DNA from: Laguncularia racemosa
Taxonomy: Eukaryota; Streptophyta; Magnoliopsida; Myrtales; Combretaceae
Length of the DNA: 64,000 nt
Direction of reading: 5' to 3'
NCBI GenBank assembly: GCA_037954665.1
Contig: JBBMOL010000281.1
Location: 248,001 to 312,000 of the forward strand
This document shows positions 24,708-35,637 of this stretch, one piece after another. A program made the position numbers and the translations under genes. The notes beneath the pieces are model-generated. The model was given only the letters and a program-made list of their open reading frames with translations. It searched no databases and was not told where the DNA came from. The stretch's first letter is position 1. Each line of letters opens with the position of its first letter.

Positions 24708-24710
24708 ATA

Positions 24711-25204
24711 GGCTTGCTCCCATGAGACTCAAGAAATATATTTGATATTGGAAGAGGAATGAGTGATTGGGTTTGAGGAAAATGAAAACAAAGAGAGGAG
24801 AAGAAGTTGATGGGGGGGAAAAGGAGGAGATGTAATTTAAGAAGGAACAACTTGTGATCTTTTGAAATCTAACTTTGGATATGCTGAGATATTAGGATAG
24901 ATTTTGCATGTCCTTTTGGTAGATTTTAAGGATCTATATCCTTAAATTTTAGGATATTATTTGTAATGGAGATGGGGTTGTAGTACCTTGCACACGATGA
25001 AATTTAGGAATATAACTAGCTAGTTTATTTTACAATGTCTTGGTTTTAGTTCCTTTCATTAGGTCTTTGCAACCATTTATTAAACACTGGAGATAAAAAG
25101 GTTTGGGGTTAGGTATTTTTAGTGCAATAGAGGGTATATTTTTCTTAATACATTTCTATTATCATGAATTGCATATTTTTTTTAATATATTGTCAATAGG
25201 TTAG
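24711..25204. other. Spacer between the pararetrovirus and the Tat element
   Basis: Right of the primer site lies a purine-rich stretch (about 24770-24830) that reads CT-rich on the viral strand, as in some caulimovirid leaders, then AT-rich DNA. No gene is visible. Confidence 0.4.
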
Positions 25205-25262
25205 TGTTGTGTTGGGATTTCCTAGATAGTTAAATCACTTGCAAGAGAGGAAAAACAAGGCT

Positions 25263-25294
<32 letters not shown>

Positions 25295-25417
25295 TGGTGT
25301 TGGGTGTGCTAGAGGTTACTTTGATATGGCCACTTTAATACCTAAGTTAGCATAAGAATTGTAGATAAAGGTAATCTAAGAATTGAGGGAGTCGAAAAAA
25401 GGCCCTTTACCTAGTAG
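25205..25417 (-). repeat. 3' LTR segment of the Tat element
   Basis: It is homologous to 35464-35637 (shared GTGTTGGGA, GAATTGTAGATAAA, GTCGAAAAAAGGCCCTTTAC) but carries the 29-G run and a few extra bases. The LTR probably continues to about 26.3 kb, but its partner has diverged there. Confidence 0.8.
25266..25294 (+). repeat. 29-nt poly(G) run
   Basis: A run of 29 G lies inside the LTR. The partner LTR reads TTGTTGGAGGTGCC at the same place, so the run is specific to this copy. Confidence 0.95.
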
Positions 25418-26314
25418 CCCCTAACTCCTATTTATTGGGATTGGGGGTGATCTTAATATGGCAAGTACATTAATGAATAAGATCCTTTTTGGATTTGGTG
25501 GAGGGTATATTTTTGATCAAGTCCTTTCCTTATCTATCTTAAGCCTTTTATACTTATCTACTTTAAGGAGGCATGCGGTCGATTTGAGTAGTAGGTTGGG
25601 GCATCCTGGTTGAGCATTATTACTTCTATGTTGTGGCAATCTAGAGGAGGTTGGTTTGGGCTCATAGAGCTTAGATAAAGGACCTAGATAAGTTGAATAA
25701 AGCCTTGGGGGTCCATGCTTAAAAAACTCTATCAATATTTGCACCCAATACACCCCCTCGCTCTCTTTGGTGATGAGTTAGCAAGGAGAGTTGCTGGCTG
25801 TATGGATGCCTGAGGTCTTTGTGGTGAACTAGAATGCATCAAAAGTCAATCCATGTTGGAATTTATGAACTTTGTATTGCCATTATGACCAATCTGTAAT
25901 GTTAGACGTAGTTGGAGTTGAAATATTGTTGAGTGGCCAAGTAGGTAGGTGACACAAATAAGGTCTCCTAGTCATTATCGAAAATATGTGCTCCTCTAAG
26001 GAGATCTAAGTTATGGTATGCCTGAGCTTCAAGAGCCAATCCCATGGAGAGTTTCGATCCCTTAGGGTAGCATAGAATATGAGCAATCAATGGCTTTTTG
26101 AGTAAGCCTTAATTCAATATGTCTTTGGCACATTAATACAAGCGCATCAGATACTATGGATAGTTGTTGATGCCTCATTAAGCAAAGTTTAAGTGAGAAA
26201 GAGTACGCTTGGTAAATCCGTATCGTTGATTTAAATCTTGGGCCACATGTTGAGATTAGGTCGAAGGATGTCTTGTTGCATTCTTTTGATAACTATCGCA
26301 TTGTTTCTCACACC

Positions 26315-26328
26315 CTTACCTATATATA
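26315..26328 (+). promoter_or_regulatory. Candidate promoter TATA of the antisense gene
   Basis: CTATATATATGTATC lies about 140 bp before the ATG of the antisense gene, on the same strand. It is inferred from position only. Confidence 0.3.
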
Positions 26329-26460
26329 TGTATCACCTTCACCATTTCTACACTTTTGCTATACTTTAAGCCTTTATGAAATTATTTAGCCAAGATTTTT
26401 CACTTGATTTCCTCCAAATCTTTAAAAATTAGTCCAACTTTGTCTCAAAATCAAGCAAGT

Positions 26461-29241
26461 ATGACATATTCATCTTCTTCTCGTACTCAGTCTAACTAAG
26501 AAGGGAGAAGAATTCCACTTACCCCCTAAAAGCGACGATTTGGTGATAGATTAGAGAGGGAGAATGATATTATAGTAGCCATCATATAGATACTAAGAGA
26601 TGTTTATGTTGACGACAGTGAGGTGAGACAACTGATATAGCCACTTTGTTTAGTGGTAGAAGAGGAAAACACACCAAACAGGGTTCGAAGCACCCTATCA
26701 TATGAGGAGCTAATGGAAGTGAAGAAATACTTCTAACTACATCCTTAGGGGTGTAAAATTGAGAAGCCCCTAGCCGATGACCGATTTGCTTTGACAGTTG
26801 GTTGTTAGTTTTGTCTATATATGAAACACATGAAGTTCGAGCTTTGAACTTCATTTATCTAGTTTCTGAAGGAGTTTTTCAACTATTAACAAGTCTCACA
26901 AACTCAACTTATGCCAAATGTCGGCAAGCTATTGATCACTTTCGAGGCGTTGTGTGAACACTTCATCTTATAAGCTACTCCACAACTCCTCCATTTATTT
27001 TATGAATTGAAGAGGTCAAATGGCGGCTGGTATTACCTGACCAATTGTCCGAGTAAGAAACTATTCGTTGAGCTAGACTCGTCTATCTATGGGTGGAAGA
27101 GTAAATATTTCATGGTGGCATGTGATATCGACTCAAATTTCTAGATGAACTAGGTTAAACCAATTTGGACATTAACTATTTGATCATTAGGCCCGAGTGG
27201 TAAAACTGTGGTGGAGAAGTTGTTGGTTAAGCTCAAAAGTAGGTCAAATGGGTCGTGGAATGCTTTAAAGGTGGTAGATGAACACCTTTACGATGGTAGG
27301 TTGTTTGCTAATGTGGCATATGAGGGTGAGGAAGCTTCTACATTTGTGTCATTGGCCATATCGAAGTAGACTATAATGGGGAAGCTGTTTTGTCGAGTTC
27401 TATTAGGAGAATTGGTCTCCTTTAAAACTCATCATTCAGCATAGTAACTCTTTCTTTTGCTCCATCATGATTTCTCATTATACTTCATTTCTTGCAAGCA
27501 TGCAGCTTTAAGAAAATTCAATTACTGACCTCATTACTAGGAGAAAGGAGGCTATAGTAGCGAAGAAGTCTTGAAGGGTACCTCTAGCATTGATCGAACT
27601 GAGACTAGCACCGGCTCTATGACCATGAGAGATTCCCTTGGCCATCATGTTGGGAAATAAGTTAACTAGTGCTTATCGCCAATGTGAAACCCTTATAGTT
27701 GATCAAAGGGACGAAGGGAAGGCTCTTGAAGGAGCTGCATAAGCTTTAAGGAAATAGACTCAGGTTAAGACCATGTGAGATAGGTGGGAGGAGAATTAAG
27801 GTCGGGGTTAAGATGACGTTGTGTAGCTGGACACTAAATTTAAGTTAGTTAAATAGATCATCTACTGATGAGGCACGAGACCTACCCTTTTGTTTATAGA
27901 GGGAGTTAAGGAAATTGATTCTTTAGCCTCAATGCTTTCATCTCCACTAGGTGGGGGCCAAGTTTATCGCTCCCTATGAATGGTATATAGCTCGGACATT
28001 GGGTTAGGAGATGGAAGGATCAACCAAGAGATCTTAAGGGGCTTGTTACTGCCTCAAGAAGAAGCCATGCTTGAGGGTAATCTTTGTGGAATGTCCAAGG
28101 ATAGCATCGAAAGGCTCATCAACGTAAAGCTTCATGATGTTCATCTTAATGCATTTTCCTTTTTGTTAAATTATTTTTCGATTGATTTCTTTATTTCATG
28201 CTGCAATTTATTAGCCACTTGATGAAATTGTTTGACCTTTGGGGTATTGAAATCAAGTAGGTAGGAAAGCTTAGGTCTGAATATGAGGCCTTGGTTTCCT
28301 AATACCGACAAATATATGAAGGGTATAAAAAACTTTCTAATGACATGTGTCTTTAGTCACAGAAGGCGAAGGAAGTTAAGGAAACAACTAGGAAGGCTCA
28401 AAAGGAGACCTACCACTAGCTTACCTAAATGGAGGAACTTCAAATGAAGACTGAGGCTAAAGTTAATGCATTAAGGGTGTAAGTGGACATAGAAGTTAGG
28501 GCTAACACAAATCTCATCACCAAAGTCACTGAGCTTAAGAGTTGTAATAGGTACCTTACGGTCGATAAGAGGAGACTCTCTAACTAGCTTGACAGCACTA
28601 GCAAATAGCTCGAGGTAGCTAATAGGTAGCTCGAAACATAGGACGTGACTTTCACTAAAATGGAGAATAACCTTCGTGTGAAGATTCACTAGTTGTACAT
28701 AGAGGCCGATTGAGATAAAGCTCGCCTCTTGGAGTTGGAGACTACGAGTGCTGCTGTTGAAGACAGAGCAATGTTAGAGAGGCAAATCTTCGATAAAATC
28801 ATGGTGAGCAAGGAGTGGTCTAACCTTTAGGAGTAGAAGCTCATGGAAGGCATGTAGTTAGCTAGGGTAGAGATTTTGGAAGCACATCTAGATTATGACC
28901 TTAGTTGTTTAGATTATTTAGATGACCCAATGGAGGCTAATGTAGTTGCCAATGTAGAAGTGGCTAGTGACGACCTTAAGATGAGTGAGGCAGTTGAAGG
29001 CCAGGATCAACGCCAGCGTGATGAGTAAAGGCATGCCAAAGAGCAGATACCTACTAAAGAAGTAGACCATGAAGGAAGGTTGGGCCACGATCAAGTCGAG
29101 GATGCTCCCCTACCCCCTCCAACTTCAAATCCTCTAGAAGATCCACTACCACCGTCCAAGTTACAACTTAATGAGAGGATCGTTATTATTGAGATGGATG
29201 AAATGATAGAAGCCTTGATTATCCCTTCCCTGGAGAATTAA
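26461..29241 (+). pseudogene. Antisense gene of the Tat element (aORF, Transposase_28-like)
   Basis: An ATG at 26461 opens a frame that can be followed to about 27420 and is met again, in the same phase, from about 28240 to a stop at 29239-29241. It is interrupted only by nonsense codons. The first part keeps LITFEALCEHF, ELKRSNGGWYYLTN and YGWKSKYFMVA, matching the putative gypsy-type transposon domain (PF04195). The middle (27980-28222, another phase) has INQEILRGLLLPQEEAMLEG, also of that family. The C-terminal part is a long Gln/Glu-rich coiled coil ending in a Pro-rich tail. Frame changes between 27420 and 28240 could be introns (a TTTATTAG end near 28213) or indels. A TATA-like run (TATATATATG, about 26317) precedes it. 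Its role in the element is unknown. Of about 30 internal stops, 18 are TAG, 9 TAA and 3 TGA. Confidence 0.8.
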
Positions 29242-29607
29242 GAGTTGTTATTTTCTTTTATTTCATGAACTTTGTTTCTCAAGTTAGTATGCCGACTTTA
29301 AATTTGTAATTTTGATAGACTTCATGATTGAATTTGAGAAACTTAATGTTTATACTTAACATGATGTTGCTTTATTCCCTTAATACTTTACTTACCATTA
29401 TTGTTTTCATTTTGATCCCCTAGCTTTGCTCCATTTAATCATTTATTATATTATTGATTATGATAAAGTTAAACTTTAGGGAGTTCTTGGATGGCCGAAC
29501 TTAAGTCCTACCGATGTGTTACCCATTTGATTAGAACATTAGGGCTTATATCAGACTTGATAAGGTTGCGTGCTCTAAATGTTTGATAATGGTCTAGGAG
29601 CAAACGA

Positions 29608-29840
29608 GTCCATTCACCTCTTAAGAGGTTAGGACTTAATATCATCAAAAGTCTATTTGTTTGTATATAAGCATAGACTTGATGTAAACTAAAGTCCATT
29701 AACCTAAACAAGGTCAGGATTAGGTATGAGTAAAAGTTCGTTTACCTTAATGAGGTTTGGATTTATGAATATTGGGGGTCCATTCACCTCGGATAAAGCT
29801 AGGATATATCAATTTCATATACCTCAGGTATATAACCATA
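29608..29840. repeat. 42-43 bp tandem array between integrase and the antisense gene
   Basis: Units beginning GTCCATTCACCT or a variant start at 29608, 29651, 29694, 29736 and 29778 (spacings 43, 43, 42, 42), with a sixth, degraded unit near 29813. Tat-lineage elements are known for tandem repeats in this spacer. Confidence 0.8.
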
Positions 29841-29899
29841 TAGGCAATTAAAATCAAACTCTATGAAAAAGAATAATGTCATTCATTAATTTTCAAATT

Positions 29900-30960
29900 T
29901 ACAAAAAATTTAAAGAGAATCTAATTGAAGTAAGGTCTAAGGTTATCAATGTTCCATGTTTAGGGGATGGGTTGACTATCTAATCTTTCTAGCCTATGTG
30001 CTCCATTGCTTAAGTCTTCAACAACTCTAGCTGGATGTTCCCAGTTAAGTGCGAACTTTCCATGACCTTCATGATATTTGGTTACTTCCAATTTTTCGCA
30101 TACTAAGTCGTTTGGTAGGAAGACCTGATTTATGACTTTCTTGTCATAGTAATGGGTAGCTCAGTGTTGGTACATTGCTACTTGAATTCTTGTAGTGTCT
30201 TGAATCTCTTTTATCGTGTCAAGATTGGCTTGATGTTCGACTTAGTTGACCGATAGGTCTTTACTTTAAGTCCTAATGTTAGGGAGTTCCAGTTTGATTA
30301 GGTGAATTACTTTTAAGCTAAAGGCAAGTCTAAATGGGGTTTCTCTTGTGGAGGAAATATGTGTAGTTTAGTACCCCCCACAAAATTGTTGGGAGCTCGT
30401 TTGCCCATTTTCCTTTGGCCTGGTCTATCCTTTTCTTAAGATTATTGAGAATTATCTTATTTGTAGCCTCCACTTACCCATTATTAAGGTGTAGTGGATT
30501 TTAATGTGGTGTTTGTTGCAAAATTCTCTGAACTTTTAGTTATCAAGCTATGTTCCATTATCTGTTATAAATAGGTATGGGACTCTATATTTGTTGAGGA
30601 TGTTATTGATATGACAAAGGCTTCTATGTTCCTCTCCATAGTCTTGGCTACAATCTTAGCCTTTATCCATTTGGTAAAGTAATCAATATCAATAATTATG
30701 AATTGTTGCTAACTAGAAGCTCGGGGGAAAGGACCTAGAATGTTTAGTCCCCACTAGGCAAAGGGCTAAGGACTAGTGAGGGAGTGTAAGTGACTACTTG
30801 GAGCATTTTCTATCAGTGCATGCTTTTGACATTGCATGCATCTTTGTTCGAGCTATTCTAAGTCTTTTGTCATAGTCAGCTAATAATAGCCAAGACAAAG
30901 CACTCAAACATATAGAGCTCAGCTTTTGATGTGGTTACCGCATACCCCACATGTAGATCT
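29900..30960 (-). pseudogene. Integrase of the Tat element
   Basis: The C-terminal part is clear: YYDKKVINQVFLPNDLVCEK, then HGKFALNWEHPARVVE and AHRLERLDSQPIP, the usual Tat integrase tail. Core-domain traces lie between about 30.2 and 30.9 kb, with many stops. It would insert the element's DNA. It ends about 660 bp from the end of the convergent antisense gene. Confidence 0.75.
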
Positions 30961-31299
30961 TCCAACAACCTTTGACCTTCTTCAGGTTGGACACATTTAA
31001 GGAGTAAAGTACTTAGGCCTTACTTGTAGAGGAAGTCATCAATGATAGTGTAATTTACAGCTTTGTATATAAACTCCTTGGTCTCCTTCCTATCCTGTGA
31101 GAGAGAGTCATTCCTCAAATAGTCAAGGATTAGATCCATCCAATATGGATCACTTAGTATAGGATGTATCTCCATAACTTGAGCCTATTTCTTTTTTATG
31201 CTCTTGTTTGGGAGGTATTCAATGAAGATCCTTTTGTCTCATTTTTCTAGGTCAGGGATATTTGTGGATGTGATCTCTAATAGCTTGTTCACCTCAGTG

Positions 31300-31960
31300 T
31301 TCTCAACTTGAGGAATCTTAGTGATGTTTCAAGAAGGAAACTTTGAGGTAAGATTGTATATAACCTAGAGGTAGTTGGTCATCTCTTCATCCTTGATTCT
31401 GTATTCTCCCTTCACCTATTGAATGACAAGTTGGGAGTTTGAATACATCTCCAATTTCTTAGCACCTATCTCCTTTGCCAATCTATGACTTGCAATTGAA
31501 GCTCCGTACTTTGCTTCGTTATTGCTTGTTAGGAATCAGAATTTGAGTGCATATGACACCTCAACCCCATGTGGTCTATGCAGCATAAAGCCAACTTTAC
31601 TATCCCCTTAAGTGGAGGAGCCATTGATATGGAGAGTCTACATTAGTTTGTCATTGTCATCCAATGCTTCATTCTCTATTGCATAGTTTACCATGAAGTC
31701 TACAAGGATCTGTGCCTCTATCACCTCCTTGGGTTAGTATTGTACTTTAAAGGTGCTAAGCTTTAGGGTAAATCTCATCATTTAACCCGATGTGTCCAGT
31801 TTGTGTAGTATGTTTTGTAGTGGCTAGTTAGTTAAAACTATTGCCTAATATGCTTCAAAATATGGTTGTAATCTTCTGGTTGAGATCACCATTACGAGAG
31901 AAAATTTCTATACCTTAGTGTTTCTCACCTTAAGCCCTTGGAGGATATGGCTAATATAAT
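31300..31960 (-). pseudogene. RNase H of the Tat element
   Basis: The minus strand keeps SNNEAKYGASIASHRLAKEI, GAKKLEMYSNSQLVIQ and VKGEYRIKDEEM, the RNase H pattern of Tat elements. The SDSQ motif reads SNSQ, so a catalytic Asp is lost. Confidence 0.75.
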
Positions 31961-32149
31961 AGACTGGTTTATGCTCCCTTCCTCTAGCTTGTATTAACTT
32001 TGAAGAGAGAGTTTGGTCGCCAACCAAGAGGTATAAGATCAAATCCTATCCTAACACTAGCTTGGAAAGCATTGGTCAAGAACAACTTTAACTTATCGAA
32101 GGTAGTCTAACATTGGTCTATCTACTAAAAGTTGGTTGGGTTCTTTAAA

Positions 32150-33000
32150 ATTTTGAAGAACCCAAAGCTTTTATCTCCGGTTTTGGACACAAACTTGTTT
32201 AATGCGACAATGCATCTTATGAGTTGCTATACCTTTTTTATTGATTTCTGGGGTTGCATTTTGAGGACAGCTTAGATCTTTTTGGGACTTGCCTCTATGC
32301 CATGCTGAGTGACCTTATATTTAAGGAACTTACTTAAGGTTTCCCAAAAGACGCACTTTGGGGGGTTAAGCTTCATGTTATGTTGCCATAGAGTGTTGAA
32401 GGTTTCTCACAAGTCCTAAAGATAGTCTCTAGGCTATTTGCTTTTGATGATCATATCATCCACATATACCTCTACGCTATGCCCAATTTGTTCTTTGAAC
32501 ATCTTTGTCATAAACCTCTGATATGTAACCCTAACATTTTTAAGGCCAAAAGGCATTGCTTTATAATAGTATGTTCCCAAGTTGGTAATAAAAGAAATGT
32601 GTACTTCAACCTTCTGCTCCATCTTGATCTGGTTGTAGCCTAAAAAGGCATCCATAAAATTGAGTGGATTATGACCATAGGTAAAATTAATAAGTTGGTT
32701 GATTTTAAGGATGGGAAAGTAATCCTTTAGGTAGGCTATATTGAGGTTTGTTTAGTCTATACACATCCACCATTTCCCATTGGATTTCTTGACTAGCATA
32801 TAGTTAGCTAGCTAAGTTGAGTAACATTCCTCCTTAATGAAATTTGCTTTAAGCAGCTTTTGCATATCTTCTTCGATAGTTGCCTATCATTTTAAGGTAA
32901 AATGTTTTCTTTTCTATTTGATGACTTTGGCATTGCTATCGATGTTAAGGTAGTGTATCATTACCTCTAAGGAGATGCTTGGCATGTCTAATGGTGACTA
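32150..33000 (-). pseudogene. Reverse transcriptase of the Tat element
   Basis: The open part 32434-32655 holds MDAFLGYNQIKME, AMPFGLKNVRVTYQRFM and the active site YVDDMIIKSK. Upstream, GKWWMCID marks the conserved finger region. The flanks have stops. The wording is typical of the Tat/Retand lineage. Confidence 0.88.
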
Positions 33001-33299
33001 GGTAAACATATCATTGTTGGACCTGAGGAATTTAACGAGTTGTTGTTTAAGCTCTTCAATCATTAATGTCCCTACCTATGTGGTTTACATGGCACAATTA
33101 TCAAGCTGGATTTCCTTCATCTCCTGGGTCTATCCTCCCCTAGATCCCAACTTCTCCTTAAGTCCAATTTTTACATTGAAGACCTCCTCCTACTTTAGGG
33201 CCTTTAGATACAACATGTGTGCCAACTCTTAATCTCTCCAATACACACCTACCCCATTAGGTGTTGAAAACTTTGCCTTTAGGTACAGCATTAAGGATA

Positions 33300-33720
33300 T
33301 GATTCTAAAGGTATTTTGGCTTGGTTACCCCAATATCACATTATAGGGTGACTAGCAGTCTATTACCAAGAACTTGATGTTTTGTTTGGCTACAACATTG
33401 TCGTTCCCAAGTTCCATAAGAAGGGTGACAATGCTTGCAACCTTAACAAGTCAGTTATTGAACTTGTACAAGTTGTGGTTATTGGGTTTCATCTTGTTCT
33501 TGAGCTTTGGCTACATCTAGTCATGGTCATGTTTGAAAATGATCTTGGCTGTGTAATCTGTATTGACCAAGATCTTCTTGACCTCAAACTTAGTGATCCT
33601 TGTGCTAATCACTAGGGCATCATCATGAGGGGTTTGCACTCCCTCATGGTCATAATCTAAGAAAGAGACAGATGTTTCTAATCTTGATCTTTTTTCGTGT
33701 AGGTTCATCACCTACTTGTT
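33300..33720 (-). pseudogene. Protease of the Tat element
   Basis: The frame 33517-33711 has SFLDYDHEGVQTPHDDALVI, then VKKILVNTDYTAKIIF. The catalytic motif (family DTGSSA or DNGSSA) has decayed to NTDYTA, so the active-site Asp is gone. Confidence 0.75.
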
Positions 33721-33858
33721 AGTTGGTTGTTAGTTGAGCTCTTCTGTCTAGGGCTCCCCAATGATTGTGTTAATCACACCGTTGGGGGCTCAATTTGGGT
33801 GGTTGTTATTGTTGTCTTGCTTATTGCGACCTTACTCCTTTAGCCTCCATTGAGTAGG

Positions 33859-34950
33859 TCACTCTATAAAGTTGTTGAGGCAAGCAATGCACTCCCTAAG
33901 ATACCTACACTGGACGAGTTCTTCAAGAGTGTTTTTAAGTTGATAACACTCATTTGTGTTATGACACCAGTCTCTATAGAAGTTACAGTATTTATTGAAG
34001 TTTTTCTTGTTAGAATTACCTTGTAATCTTGTTAACTTAGGTAGTATGCCTACATTATGTACTTCCATGAAAATATCCCCCAGTGGTCAGTTCAAAGGCG
34101 TATAAGTTGTGAAGGTCAGGATGGTGTGCTTCCTGTCTCTTACATTGTTATCCTGTGATAAGCCTTAATCTTGCTCGGGGCTAAAGCGATCTTTAATAGA
34201 TATCATGTTGTCCTTCCTCATATCAAAACCTACTTTGGTCTAATTCCCTCCACACTAGAATAAAGTCTTCTTACTAGATGTACTTCTTAATCTTTTCCCT
34301 AAATTCCTTAAAGTTGGTTGGTTTGTTCTTTGTCAAGGATTTGAAAAAGTCACCAATAGGCATAACACCCCCCAATGACCAAATTTAGGGAGAATCCCTT
34401 GTCGATGTTGGGAATCTCTAGCATTGTGGTATTAAACCAAGTAAGGTAGTCTTTAATCGACTCGTTACGACCTTATTTGATCAAGTTCAAGCTGGATGAG
34501 TCTTTCATTAGGAATTTGCTTGCTAGAAAATGCTATAAGAATTGGTTAGCAAACTCATTAAATGAGGATATAGAGTTGGTTAGCAAATTATTATACCAAG
34601 TTCGAGCAGCCTTACGTAAGATGTTTAGAAAAGCCTTACAAGTGACCACGTCATTGAGGTCGTGTAGGTTCATCATCATCTGGAAGTAGCATAAGTGGTT
34701 ATTTGGATTAGCAATTTTATCATAGGTGTTTAGCTAAGGTAGGTATACATTTGGTAGTAAGACCTCCTCTTATATTGCCTATGCAAAGGGAGTTCGGTTA
34801 ATGGAAAACCTGGTGAAGGGATCAGCTTTCTTACTCTTCTTCAAGTTGGAGAAGGGCTTGATATAATCGTTGATCTAGTCAATGTCCATGTCATTAACCC
34901 ATTTATTAGCTTGGGTTTAAGTGTTAGATGGCTTGGGTTGATCATTCCAA
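33859..34950 (-). pseudogene. Gag of the Tat element
   Basis: The N-terminal half (about 34.27-34.93 kb) keeps LRKAARTWYNNL, NSISSFNEFANQF and NESIKDYLTWFN, the Tat gag core. The frame 33859-34068 has KYCNFYRDWCHNTNECYQLK, the CxxxxxxxHxxxxC-type motif of this lineage, followed by TLEELVQCRYLRE. It would form the particle shell. Broken by stops. Confidence 0.8.
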
Positions 34951-35443
34951 GATATTGCATTATTGTGGCTACATGATGCAGCCAGTAGGATTATTGGGGA
35001 ATGGGCTCTCCTTTTTTACACTACGAGCAAAATTGGTTTAGCAGGAGCATGGTTGCAGAGCTTCATGGACTGTGATTGCTGAGTCAAATATGGGACATTC
35101 ATCTAGTGGTGGTAGTAGTAAAAGGTTATTACATGATAGTTCTAGAGAATGGGTGGATACATTCTCTAACTTTGGCATATTGTTCAGTAGCTCCAATTCT
35201 GCCACTCGAGCCTAAAACCTTGTGTTGTCATGGCGAATAATTTCATTTTAGGCTACTAGCATTTTGCATAGATTTCTAAATCTAGAAAATGCTAGGCATC
35301 ATTGTGGTGGGTTGGTGTTTATGTTTAGATTCGATTGTTGAGATGCCATAGCTTGGATGTTTTGGTCTACTGCGAAGGCACCAATAGTCACTTTGGATTT
35401 GGTAATTCTTAATCAAGGTGCCAAGTATGTGGACATGAGTATG

Positions 35444-35463
35444 ATCATGAAGATAGTGCCAAA
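35444..35463 (-). other. Primer-binding site of the Tat element (decayed)
   Basis: On the minus strand, immediately after the LTR end (CCCAACACAACA), the sequence reads TTTGGCACTATCTTC. Tat elements commonly have TTTGGCGCCGTC here, and the differences are mainly transitions. This sets the left limit of the 5' LTR at 35464. Confidence 0.55.
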
Positions 35464-35637
35464 TGTTGTGTTGGGACTTAAGTGGTTAAATCACCTATAA
35501 GAGTGGAAAAACAAAGTTGTTGGAGGTGCCTAAGGTTACTCTAGCATGGCCACTTTGACACCTAAGTCAGTATAAGAATTGTAGATAAAAGTAATCCAAG
35601 AATTGAGAGAGTCGAAAAAAGGCCCTTTACCTGGTAG
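35464..35637 (-). repeat. 5' LTR segment of the Tat element
   Basis: It is homologous to 25205-25417. Beyond 35637 the sequence differs from the left LTR, with a local duplication of GTGACTTCTC (35637 and 35702), so the true outer end is uncertain (perhaps about 35.9 kb). Confidence 0.75.

Larger units (their letters stand above)
15700..24710 (-). mobile_element. Endogenous pararetrovirus (Caulimoviridae), near full length, interrupted by nested LTRs
   Basis: Read on the minus strand from 24.71 kb, the parts follow caulimovirid order: tRNA-Met primer site, movement protein region, coiled-coil/capsid region, zinc knuckle, aspartic protease, RT with YIDDILLYS, RNase H and a C-terminal extension. 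Without the two LTR insertions the relic is about 6 kb, against the usual 7-9 kb for a caulimovirid genome, so some sequence has been lost. There are no LTRs of its own, no integrase and many stops and frameshifts. RT and movement-protein wording resembles endogenous florendovirus/petuvirus-type sequences; the genus is not settled. It is a dead germline copy. Confidence 0.85.
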
